Below are positions 40,764 to 48,292 of a DNA stretch of 48,292 nt, piece after piece. Positions within the stretch are counted from its first letter, which is position 1. Each line of letters opens with the position of its first letter. The stretch spans positions 1 to 48,292 of the forward strand of contig JAGFJD010000340.1 of NCBI GenBank assembly GCA_024102975.1. Direction: 5' to 3'. A model generated the notes under the pieces. The model was not told the origin of the DNA and did no database searches. It was given only the letters and a program-made list of their open reading frames with translations. The stretch comes from Phaeodactylibacter sp. Its GTDB lineage: Bacteria > Bacteroidota > Bacteroidia > Chitinophagales > Saprospiraceae. Both the position numbers and the translations under genes were made by a program.

Positions 40764-43652
40764 ATGGGAAAAACAACTATGACGAAAGACAATTCCAACG
40801 GGATCGGCAGCTACGAGCATGCTGTAGAGAACGGCTACATCGAGGTGACCGGAGCGCGGGTACACAACCTCAAGGACATCGACCTGCGCATCCCCCGCAA
40901 CAAGATGGTGGTCATCACCGGCATCAGCGGCAGTGGCAAGTCTTCCCTGGCGTTCGATACGATCTATGCCGAAGGGCAGCGGCGCTATATGGAGACGTTT
41001 ACCGCTTATGCCCGCCAGTTCATCGGCGAGATGGAGCGCCCGGATGTGGAGAAAATCACCGGCCTGAGCCCGGTCATCTCCATCGAACAGAAAACGACCG
41101 GACGAAACCCCCGTTCTACGGTAGGCACGATCACGGAAGTATATGACTTCATGCGCCTGCTTTTTGCCCGTATCGGCGAGGCCTACTCTTTCGAGACCGG
41201 CAAGCGCATGGTGCGCTATACCGAGGAGCAGATGAAGGAGGCCATCCTGGAGCAATTCCAGGGGCGAAAGATTCTCTTGCTCGCACCCCTGGTGCGGGGC
41301 CGCAAGGGCCACTACCGTGAGCTGTTCGAGCAAACCCGCAAGCAAGGCTATGCCAAAGTGCGTGTTGATGGCGAAGTGCTGGACATCACGCCTGGAATGA
41401 AGGCCGACCGTTACAAAGTACACGATATCGAAGTAGTAATCGATCGCATCAAGGTAAGCCCGGACCGTGCCAACCGGTTGAACACCTCCCTGCAGACCGC
41501 CTTGAAGATGGGCAACGGCCTGATCTTCATCATGGACAACGAAACCGGCGAGGTGCGCGGGTTCAGCAAACACCTCATGGACCCCGACTCCGGCATTTCC
41601 TACGAGGAGCCTTCCCCCAATTCTTTTTCCTTCAATTCCCCTTACGGTGCCTGCCCGCACTGCAACGGCCTGGGCCAGGTCAACCGGGTGGACCTCGAAA
41701 AGGTTATTCCGGACGACGGCAAAAGCATCAATGAGGCCGGCATCGCCCCGCTGGGGGAAGTGCGGCAGAATATGACCTTCAAGCAACTGCGCGCCATCGC
41801 CAAGAAATACAAATTCACTTTCGCCACTCCCATCCGGGACATACCCGAACAGGCACTGAATATCATCCTGCATGGCGGAGACGAAACCTTCAAAGTCAAG
41901 GCGGATACCAGCAGCGACTTCTCCTATAACCTGGCCTATGACGGCCTGTTCACCATGCTGGGCCGCTGGTACGAAGATACAACCTCCGAGAAAATCCGCC
42001 GCTGGGCCGAGGAGTTCATGACCATCGACACCTGCCCTGAATGCAGCGGATACCGCCTGAAAAAGGAGTCGCTGCATTTCAAAGTACACGACAAACACAT
42101 CGGCGAGCTGGCGGAGATGGACCTCACTCTGCTCACCGACTGGATGCGGCAGGTGGACGGGCACCTCAGCGAACGGCAGCAGCTGATTGCCCGCGACATC
42201 CTCAAGGAAATACGCCTGCGCCTGGGCTTCCTGCTGCATGTCGGCCTGGATTACCTGAGCCTCAACCGCCCGGCGCGCACCCTCTCCGGCGGCGAATCCC
42301 AGCGCATCCGCCTGGCCACCCAGATTGGCTCCCAGCTCACGGGCATCACTTATATCCTGGACGAGCCCAGCATCGGGCTGCACCAGCGCGATAACCAGAA
42401 ACTGATCGAAGCATTGCGCGAGCTTTGCGACATTGGGAATACCGTGCTGATCGTGGAACACGACAAGGACATCATGATGGCCTCCGACTATGTGATCGAC
42501 CTCGGCCCCGGCGCCGGCAAGCACGGAGGAGAACTGGTCGGAGAGGGAACACCCGCCGAGTTCATCCACAGCCATACCCTGACTGCCGATTACCTCAACT
42601 CGAAAAAGAAGATCGAGGTGCCGGAAAAACGCAGGGAGGGAACCGGCCAATTCCTGGAATTGCAGGGTGCTGCCGGCAACAACCTGAAGGAGGTCGATGC
42701 GAAAATCCCGCTGGGTACGTTCTGCTGTGTGACCGGCGTTTCCGGCAGCGGCAAATCCACCCTCATCAACGAGACCCTTTACCCAATTCTGCGGCAACAC
42801 TTCTACAAGAGCCTGAAGGCTCCGATGCCTTACCGGGAGTTGAAGGGCCTGGAGCATGTGGATAAGGTGATCGAGATCGACCAGTCGCCCATCGGGCGCA
42901 CGCCCCGTTCCAACCCGGCGACTTACACCGGCGTTTTTACCGACATCCGCAAGATCTTCGCCGAGCTGCCGGAGGCAAAAATCCGGGGGTACAAGCCCGG
43001 GCGCTTCTCTTTCAACGTCAAGGGCGGACGCTGCGAAACCTGCGGCGGATCCGGCATGCGCGTCATAGAGATGAATTTCCTGCCCGACGTGCAGGTCGAA
43101 TGCGAAACCTGCATGGGGCGGCGTTACAACCGCGAAACCCTGGAGATCATCTACAAAGGCAAATCCATCAGCGATGTGCTGGACATGACGGTAGAGGAAG
43201 CCGTGGAATTCTTCCAGCCCATCCCCAATATCTACCGCAAGCTGAAGACCCTCAATGACGTGGGGCTGAGCTACATCACCCTGGGACAGCAGGCCACCAC
43301 CCTATCCGGGGGCGAGGCTCAGCGCGTCAAACTTTCCGAAGAACTGGCCAAGCGCGACACCGGCAGCACGCTCTACATCCTGGACGAGCCCACTACCGGC
43401 CTGCATTTCGAAGATATCCGCCACCTGTTGCACGTGCTCAACAAGCTGGTAGATAAAGGCAACACGGTGATCGTCATCGAGCACAACCTGGACGTCATCA
43501 AAGTGGCGGATCACATCATCGACATGGGGCCGGAAGGAGGCTGGCGGGGCGGCACGGTAGTGTGTGCCGGTACGCCGGAAGAGGTGGCGATGGTAGAAGG
43601 GAGTTACACGGGGCAGTTTTTGAGAGGGGAATTGCATACTGCAACGCAATAG
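40764..43652 (+). CDS. uvrA: excinuclease ABC subunit A
   Basis: A protein of about 962 residues, the damage-recognition ATPase of nucleotide excision repair. It has two ABC modules: Walker A GISGSGKSS and the second GVSGSGKST, signatures LSGGESQRIRLA and LSGGEAQRVKLS, Walker B ILDEPSIGLHQRD and ILDEPTTGLHFED. The zinc modules are CPHC/CPEC in the first half and CETCGGSG/CETCMGRR in the second. The ATG at 40764 or 40779 (MTKDNSNG) is possible; the family begins close to the VTGARVHNLKDIDL motif, which is 30-35 residues in. It is cytoplasmic and works with UvrB and UvrC, which are not in the window. Confidence 0.97.
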   Translation: MGKTTMTKDNSNGIGSYEHAVENGYIEVTGARVHNLKDIDLRIPRNKMVVITGISGSGKSSLAFDTIYAEGQRRYMETFTAYARQFIGEMERPDVEKITGLSPVISIEQKTTGRNPRSTVGTITEVYDFMRLLFARIGEAYSFETGKRMVRYTEEQMKEAILEQFQGRKILLLAPLVRGRKGHYRELFEQTRKQGYAKVRVDGEVLDITPGMKADRYKVHDIEVVIDRIKVSPDRANRLNTSLQTALKMGNGLIFIMDNETGEVRGFSKHLMDPDSGISYEEPSPNSFSFNSPYGACPHCNGLGQVNRVDLEKVIPDDGKSINEAGIAPLGEVRQNMTFKQLRAIAKKYKFTFATPIRDIPEQALNIILHGGDETFKVKADTSSDFSYNLAYDGLFTMLGRWYEDTTSEKIRRWAEEFMTIDTCPECSGYRLKKESLHFKVHDKHIGELAEMDLTLLTDWMRQVDGHLSERQQLIARDILKEIRLRLGFLLHVGLDYLSLNRPARTLSGGESQRIRLATQIGSQLTGITYILDEPSIGLHQRDNQKLIEALRELCDIGNTVLIVEHDKDIMMASDYVIDLGPGAGKHGGELVGEGTPAEFIHSHTLTADYLNSKKKIEVPEKRREGTGQFLELQGAAGNNLKEVDAKIPLGTFCCVTGVSGSGKSTLINETLYPILRQHFYKSLKAPMPYRELKGLEHVDKVIEIDQSPIGRTPRSNPATYTGVFTDIRKIFAELPEAKIRGYKPGRFSFNVKGGRCETCGGSGMRVIEMNFLPDVQVECETCMGRRYNRETLEIIYKGKSISDVLDMTVEEAVEFFQPIPNIYRKLKTLNDVGLSYITLGQQATTLSGGEAQRVKLSEELAKRDTGSTLYILDEPTTGLHFEDIRHLLHVLNKLVDKGNTVIVIEHNLDVIKVADHIIDMGPEGGWRGGTVVCAGTPEEVAMVEGSYTGQFLRGELHTATQ

Positions 43653-43658
43653 GTTTTC

Positions 43659-43721
43659 GATGTGCGATGTACCCCCGAAAGTGCCGCCGCATCGCAGCCT
43701 GCGACGGGCACATCGCACATC
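43659..43721. repeat. word-like inverted repeat after uvrA
   Basis: GATGTGCGATGT (43659-43670) and ACATCGCACATC (43710-43721) are perfect 12-bp arms; further copies of the GCGACA/TCGCAC words follow to 43745. It may serve as the uvrA terminator. Confidence 0.7.
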
Positions 43722-43789
43722 AAAAATTGCATGTCGCACACCGCAAAACATGCCCAACATCTTAGGATCATAGGATCAATAACTTTCCA

Positions 43790-45649
43790 TCACCCCACCC
43801 CTTCTGCTATCCTTTCCAGCAATGCCTGAAACTGCGGCAAATCCCGCAGCCCGTCGAGGTTGCTGTCATTTTCGTACCATTCCCGCTGGGTGATGCCCTT
43901 TTCGTAAGCCTTTTCCAGGCACTCCATTGCTTCCGCGTTCAGGCTGAGCAAGGCGAAGACGCAGCCCACATTATAGAGGACCATGGGGTCTTCCGGTGCG
44001 ATGGCCAGGGCGTGGCGCGCCCATTCCAGGCCCTTTTCGGTTTCGCCCAGGGCCACCAGGCCATTGGCGCCGAGGTAGAAGGCACGGGTGTCATCAGGGT
44101 CAAGCAGCAGGCTGCTTTCCGCTACTTCTACGCCACGGCGGCGGGCGGCGCGGGCCTTGTCGGCCCGCCCCAGGTCGGCGTAGACCTGCCCGGCGAGCAG
44201 GAGCGACTGGAAATCTTCGGGCCGGGCCCGGTTCGCCTCTTCAAACCAATGAGCGGCCTCTTCCAGTTTCCCCTGGATGAAAAGCAGGCGGGCGAACAGG
44301 TAGCGGGCCTCAAAGAGTTTGGGGTCCAGCTCCAGCGCTTTCTCAAATGCCAGTTCTGCCTCCTCAAGCTGGCTTTCCAGAGAAAGGGCCTGCCCGTAGG
44401 CGACATAGGCCTCTGACAGCCAGGGATCGAGCGCTACGGCTTTGCGGCTGGCCTTGCCGGCGGCCAGCAGATATTGTTCCTGCCGGCCGATGTACATATA
44501 GATGTAGGCGTAACAGTTAGCCAGCCCGCAATATGCCAGGGCGTAAGCGTGGTCGATGGCGATGGCCTGGCGGAACAGCTCCATGGCCTTTTCGATCCCT
44601 TTCGGGCTGAACTGGTAATAATATTGCCTGCCTTGCAGGTAAAAATTATACGCCCGGATGTTCTGAGTTTGCCGGCTCCGGACGCCCCGGACGCGTTTGG
44701 AGATGAGTTTGATCTTGAGGTTGGCGGCAATATTCTCGGCGATCTCATCCTGAACGGCGAAAATATCCTCCATCTTGCGGTGGAAAGAACCCGACCAGAT
44801 GTTGTAGCCAGTGACGGCATCCACCAGCGAAGCAGTGATGCGGAGTTTGCTGTTGGCTTCCTGTACGGTGCCTTCCAGGACGGCCTTGGCGTTGAGGCGG
44901 CGGGCAGTTTCCCGAACATCGAGCTTCTGCCCTTTGAGGGCAAAGGCGGAGGAACGGGCGACGACCTGCAGCCCCGGCACCTTGCTCAGGGCGATGATGA
45001 TCTCCTCGGCGATCCCGTCGCCCAGGTAGTGCTTATCGGTATGGGGGTTGAGGTTGACGAAAGGCAGCACGGCGATTGTAGGTACCGGCTTTTCCGTCCG
45101 CGGAGGCGGAAACTTTCCCGGCAGCCCGGGGACGGTAAGTTGGTACAGCCGCTCCGGTTCTTTGAAACCGCGCAGCAGAAATTCTCCGAGGTCGATGAGT
45201 TCCGCCTCGTGGGGAGGGGCGCTTTTCAGGCTCCGCACGGCCGATTGCGAAAGCAGTATCTGCCCACCATGGGCGGCGCTGCATATCCGGGAGGCCCGGT
45301 GTACTTCCAGCCCTATATAACCGGAAGGGGCGGTGATGGCGTCGCCTGTGTGGATGCCCATACGCACCCGGAATCCCACTTTCCGGGCCCAGCCCTGAGC
45401 AGCAAAGGCCCGCTGTGCCATCAGTGCGGCGGCAGCTGCTTTCTGCGCTTCGGCGAAAACGACGAAAAAACCGTCGCCTGCAGTATCTACCTCTTGGCCG
45501 CCGTACTGGCTCAGCAACAGCCGGATCACATTGTGATACTCCCGCAGGATTTGCGCATAACCCTCCCCCATTTCAGCGAGCAGCTCCGTGGACCGCTCGA
45601 TGTCGCTGAAAAAGAAGGTCAACCTTTGTTTGGGCAGGTTGCTGCTCAT
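43790..45649 (-). CDS. class III nucleotide cyclase-like protein with TolB/FlgO-like and TPR domains
   Basis: A 619-residue soluble protein. The N-terminal cyclase homology domain (about 8-170) has the two metal aspartates Asp16 (FFFSDIERST) and Asp59 (DTAGDGFFVVF) and the GIHTGDAI block. The usual substrate-specifying Lys before the second Asp is replaced by Asp55, as in several divergent cyclases. Residues about 188-310 form a TolB-N/FlgO-like domain (TIAVLPFVNL, GIAEEIIIALS, LEGTVQEANSKLRI). From about 325 to the end there are at least seven TPR units. This architecture is common among sensory cyclases, but whether it makes cAMP is unknown. No cyclic nucleotide effector is adjacent. Confidence 0.9.
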   Translation of the reverse strand: MSSNLPKQRLTFFFSDIERSTELLAEMGEGYAQILREYHNVIRLLLSQYGGQEVDTAGDGFFVVFAEAQKAAAAALMAQRAFAAQGWARKVGFRVRMGIHTGDAITAPSGYIGLEVHRASRICSAAHGGQILLSQSAVRSLKSAPPHEAELIDLGEFLLRGFKEPERLYQLTVPGLPGKFPPPRTEKPVPTIAVLPFVNLNPHTDKHYLGDGIAEEIIIALSKVPGLQVVARSSAFALKGQKLDVRETARRLNAKAVLEGTVQEANSKLRITASLVDAVTGYNIWSGSFHRKMEDIFAVQDEIAENIAANLKIKLISKRVRGVRSRQTQNIRAYNFYLQGRQYYYQFSPKGIEKAMELFRQAIAIDHAYALAYCGLANCYAYIYMYIGRQEQYLLAAGKASRKAVALDPWLSEAYVAYGQALSLESQLEEAELAFEKALELDPKLFEARYLFARLLFIQGKLEEAAHWFEEANRARPEDFQSLLLAGQVYADLGRADKARAARRRGVEVAESSLLLDPDDTRAFYLGANGLVALGETEKGLEWARHALAIAPEDPMVLYNVGCVFALLSLNAEAMECLEKAYEKGITQREWYENDSNLDGLRDLPQFQALLERIAEGVG

Positions 45650-45799
45650 TTGTTCTGGTTGTTAGGGAGTAGCCTTTACTGGCAGCAAAGGTAAGTTCTT
45701 TTCCCTGCATCTTCGGGCAGGTGACAAAATTCATCGAAAGTGTGGGCAGGTTGCCCTAATTTTCCCGTCCCGTTAATTTTCCCTAATCAAATTAAAAAC

Positions 45800-47179
45800 A
45801 TGCATCACAAAACAACCATCGAGCCTTTTCGCATCAAGGTAGTGGAGCAAATCCGCCTGACTTCCGAAGCCGAGCGCCGTCAGTTTTTGCAGAACGCTCA
45901 ATACAACCCGTTCCTCCTCCACTCTGACGAAGTGATCATCGACCTGCTGACCGACAGCGGCACGTCCGCCATGAGCGCCAACCAGTGGAGCGCCATTATG
46001 CGGGGGGATGAGAGCTATGCCGGTGCCAGGAGCTGGCTGCGGATGGAGTCTACCATCAGGAGCCTGACGGGCTACCCCTATATCCTGCCGACCCACCAGG
46101 GGCGGGCGGCCGAACACCTGCTCTATTCCCGGATTGGCGGGCCGGGCAAAGTATTCATCAGCAACACCCACTTCGACACCACGCGCGCCAATATCGAATT
46201 CTCGGGTGCCACGGCGGTGGATATCCCCGTAGAAGAAGGAAAACACCCGGAAGTGTATCATCCCTTTAAAGGCAACCTGGATATTGCCGCCCTGGAAGCC
46301 CTGGTCGAAAAACACGGAGCAGAGAATATCGGCGCGGTTATCCTGACAGTGACCAACAACAGCGGCGGCGGCCAGCCGGTGAGTATGGCCAACGCAGCGG
46401 CAATCTCGGCGATCTGCAAACAACATAGGATTCTCTTCATCCTCGACGCCTGCCGCATTGCCGAAAACGCTTACTTTATCCACCAGCGGGAAGAAGGCTA
46501 CAGGAACAAAAGCTACCGCGATATCGCCACGGCGATGTTCGCCCTGGCCGACGGCTGCATTATGAGCGCCAAGAAAGACGGCCTGGTCAATATGGGGGGC
46601 TTCCTGGCCCTGAAAGACCTCGACCTGGCCCTGAAGTGCCGCACCGTGCTCATCATCACCGAGGGATATTCCACCTACGGCGGGCTTTCGGGCCGCGATA
46701 TGGAGGCCATCGCGATCGGGCTGGAGGAGGTTTTTGAGCCCGACTACCTGAATTATCGCATCAAGAGTACCGGTTATATGGGAGAGCAGTTGCGCAAGAT
46801 CGGCGTGCCGCTCATCTGGCCTCCCGGCGGCCATGCTATCTACGTCGATGCCAGGGCGTTCTATCCGCATATCCCGGTCGAGGAATTCCCGGGGCAGGCT
46901 CTTGTCTGTGAGCTGTACCTCAAGGCAGGCATCCGCTGCTGCGAGATCGGCTCGGTTATGTTTGGAAAAAAGGACGAAAAGGGCCGTCTGATCCCCGCCG
47001 CAATGGAACTGGTGCGGCTGGCCATTCCCCGCCGGGTATACACGCAGAGCCATGTCGATTACGTGGTAGAAACCTTCCGGGAACTGGAGCAGGAAACAGA
47101 ACGGGCGCACGGCTACCGCATCACCTATGAACCGCCGTTTTTGCGGCATTTTACGGCACGGTTTGAGCCGGTGGTGTAG
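45800..47179 (+). CDS. tnaA: tryptophanase
   Basis: A 459-residue PLP enzyme that cleaves tryptophan to indole, pyruvate and ammonia. It begins MHHKTTIEPFRIKVVEQIRL; a frame 20 codons longer exists but its residues do not resemble the family. Signature blocks are DSGTSAMSANQWSAIMRGDE, YILPTHQGRAAEHLL, NTHFDTTRANIEF, TNNSGGGQPVSMAN and the PLP lysine region in SAKKDGLVNMGG. Tryptophanase has His463 where tyrosine phenol-lyase has Phe in the C-terminal LRxFTA motif; here the motif reads LRHFTARF, which points to tryptophanase. The enzyme is cytoplasmic and tetrameric. No leader peptide with Trp or downstream permease is seen. Confidence 0.93.
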   Translation: MHHKTTIEPFRIKVVEQIRLTSEAERRQFLQNAQYNPFLLHSDEVIIDLLTDSGTSAMSANQWSAIMRGDESYAGARSWLRMESTIRSLTGYPYILPTHQGRAAEHLLYSRIGGPGKVFISNTHFDTTRANIEFSGATAVDIPVEEGKHPEVYHPFKGNLDIAALEALVEKHGAENIGAVILTVTNNSGGGQPVSMANAAAISAICKQHRILFILDACRIAENAYFIHQREEGYRNKSYRDIATAMFALADGCIMSAKKDGLVNMGGFLALKDLDLALKCRTVLIITEGYSTYGGLSGRDMEAIAIGLEEVFEPDYLNYRIKSTGYMGEQLRKIGVPLIWPPGGHAIYVDARAFYPHIPVEEFPGQALVCELYLKAGIRCCEIGSVMFGKKDEKGRLIPAAMELVRLAIPRRVYTQSHVDYVVETFRELEQETERAHGYRITYEPPFLRHFTARFEPVV

Positions 47180-47227
47180 GGTGGGGAAGGGGTGTTTAGA
47201 GTTGTTTTCTGCCGGAGGCCGGGCGTT

Positions 47228-47294
47228 GTTATTGGTTATTTGCCGTTAAATGCCCTGGGCATGATGGGTTGCCAATAACCTAATAACCAATAAC
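47228..47294. terminator. hairpin between tnaA and the convergent DUF4286 gene
   Basis: GTTATTGGTTATT (47228-47240) and AATAACCAATAAC (47282-47294) are perfect 13-bp arms. It may end both convergent transcripts. Confidence 0.65.
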
Positions 47295-47298
47295 CTGT

Positions 47299-47619
47299 TT
47301 ACTCCCCGGCGCCCTCCAAAAGCACCTCCATCAACGTCCGGAAAGCTACATATTTGTCCTTATAACGCTCGGTATGTTCCTTTTGCAGGCGGGGAGCGTG
47401 GTGTTGCTGATATTCCTGAAAAGTTTCCATATCCGGTGAAAAGTACTGGATGGCGTAGGTGATGCCGTCGGATTCGTCCACCCCGAGCAGGCGGCACAGT
47501 TTGTGTTCGGTGAACAGGCCTGTGGCCAGCACATCGGGAATGTGGACGTTTTTCATCCATGCCAGCCAGTCGTCGTGTGCGGCAAGGTCGATTTTTACGG
47601 TGACGTTGTAGAGGATCAT
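47299..47619 (-). CDS. DUF4286 family protein
   Basis: A 106-residue cytoplasmic protein of the small Bacteroidota family DUF4286. It shows the typical beginning MILYNVTVKID, the WLAWMKNVHIPDVLATGLF block and TYAIQYFSPDMETFQEY, which suggest a ferredoxin-like alpha/beta fold of the dimeric barrel type. The function is unknown. A near-match to the Bacteroidota promoter (TAACTTCG) lies about 30 nt upstream on the minus strand. It is complete and alone. Confidence 0.88.
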   Translation of the reverse strand: MILYNVTVKIDLAAHDDWLAWMKNVHIPDVLATGLFTEHKLCRLLGVDESDGITYAIQYFSPDMETFQEYQQHHAPRLQKEHTERYKDKYVAFRTLMEVLLEGAGE

Positions 47620-47678
47620 ATCCGGGATTTGAGGGTATAATCATCAGCAAGGTCCGAAGTTACAAATAACTTTTCGTT

Positions 47679-48194
47679 TTACTGGTTCCCGATCAACTGA
47701 TCCACGATCTCTTCCATCATCTCCCGGTGGGTTTCGATGTAATCCAGGGCGGCCTGATGCAGTGCCCACCGGTTACCGGGGTGGATATTGTCCATCGCAG
47801 AGTCGGCATTGCCGAGGGCGGGGTTGATCCGGTAGTACCGGCCCCCGTCGTCGCAGGGCTGGCGGGCAAACAGCTCCCGTAGCTGGTAGTCCACCGTTTC
47901 TGTGCTGGCGGACATCAGGATGTCGATGATCGGTTTCACCCAGCCTGCCATGCCCTTCGATTTGACCGCATCAAAGGCGTAGCCTTCCCTGCCGGCGCCG
48001 GTGCCCAGTGAAACGATCATCATATCGGCGGTTGTGGGATGGGCCGCATTGCCGCCTTCTCCTCTCAATCTCGAAAAGCTGGCTTTCTGAGCTTCCGTAA
48101 AAGCGCAAAGTGTGGGGTTGTTGGCGAAGACGCCCCCATCAACCAGGGGTATGGCAGCCCCTCCTTGCACACCACTGGACAAAATGGTTTTGGA
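47679..48194 (-). pseudogene. patatin-like phospholipase, C-terminal part; 5' end interrupted by a repeat
   Basis: The 172 residues contain the second half of a patatin domain: the catalytic Asp in PLVDGGVFANNPT, MMIVSLGTGAGRE, and a helical C-terminus. The nucleophile GxSxG and oxyanion hole are absent from this stretch and would be upstream, beyond 48292. Just before the recognisable part (about 48190-48292) lies an interspersed repeat with an in-frame TGA at 48213-48215, so the coding frame is broken there. The only start (GTG at 48195-48197) is probably not real. A patatin-like lipid acyl hydrolase gene was split by a repeat, or the window shows only its 3' half. Confidence 0.72.
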
Positions 48195-48292
48195 CACAGA
48201 GAGGCACGGAGGTCAACACAGAGTACACGGAGTTTTTTCCATTGATAATCAGGTCTCTGTGTGGCTCTGTGCCTTCTCGGCGTACTCTGTGT
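48190..48292. repeat. interspersed repeat of CACAGAG/CTCTGTG words at the right edge
   Basis: ACACAGAGAGGCACGGAGGT-type words (48194-48232) are mirrored by TCTCTGTGTGGCTCTGTGCC-type words (48254-48292) around an AT-rich centre. The element continues past the window edge. Similar inverted-repeat elements occur in many Bacteroidota genomes. Confidence 0.7.

Noticed and set aside
40695-42857. 720-codon open frame on the minus strand opposite uvrA
   Set aside because: It mirrors the codon structure of uvrA, shows no family motif, and the plus-strand product is unmistakable.

Overview
The window looks like a chromosomal segment of a GC-rich member of the Bacteroidota, most likely class Saprospiria (Saprospiraceae/Lewinellaceae type). 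The reasons are several exact matches to the Bacteroidota promoter -7 box TAnnTTTG, Bacteroidota-restricted families (DUF4271 next to hemD, DUF4286, the DUF5706/PycTM family, Aquifex-type aconitase), type IX secretion-like C-terminal domains, many signal-peptidase-II lipoproteins, and intergenic hairpins made of word-like inverted repeats. No rRNA, tRNA, CRISPR array, integrase or complete insertion sequence was recognised. Taxonomy is an inference; no search was run.

Layout. 0-7.1 kb: a DUF1501 remnant, a membrane-anchored ASKHA-like protein, an SDR oxidoreductase, a TPR lipoprotein, two tandem exported thioredoxin-like paralogues, and a formylglycine-generating-enzyme-like gene broken by one in-frame TGA. 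Its C-terminus has the codon signature of a diversity-generating-retroelement variable region. 7.1-7.7 kb: a gene-free stretch with three nested inverted repeats.

7.7-21.4 kb is the most coherent block: a clade-II-type nitrous oxide reductase locus. On the minus strand, in transcription order, lie nosZ, a polytopic membrane protein, nosL, a FAS1 lipoprotein, nosD, nosF, nosY, ric (Fe-S repair), a small Cys-rich membrane-anchored protein and a TonB-dependent receptor with the CxxxM and HxM copper motifs of OprC/NosA. Divergent on the plus strand lie a three-Cys Rrf2/NsrR-like regulator, a lipoprotein cytochrome c and a His-rich polytopic membrane protein. Together they form a plausible closed system: copper uptake across the outer membrane, periplasmic copper delivery (NosL, NosDFY), N2O reduction by outward-facing lipoprotein NosZ fed by a membrane-tethered cytochrome c, NO-damage repair by RIC, and NO-responsive control by the Rrf2 protein. 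The intergenic region between nosZ and the regulator carries two 26-bp palindromes.

21.4-33.3 kb: acyl-CoA dehydrogenase, a PycTM-type membrane protein with a degenerate HD domain, polyprenyl diphosphate synthase, a secreted metallophosphatase, glyA, a small outer-membrane protein, a di-heme MauG/peroxidase-like protein with a sorting tail, an AIM24/TIGR00266 protein, and a relic joining the 5' part of an ECF sigma gene to the 3' part of an outer-membrane beta-barrel gene. 33.3-48.3 kb: a two-component system, DUF4271, hemD, a CoA-type Nudix hydrolase, a 57-codon two-TM protein, aconitase, uvrA, a class III cyclase/TPR protein, tryptophanase, DUF4286, and a patatin gene cut at its 5' side by an interspersed repeat at the window edge.
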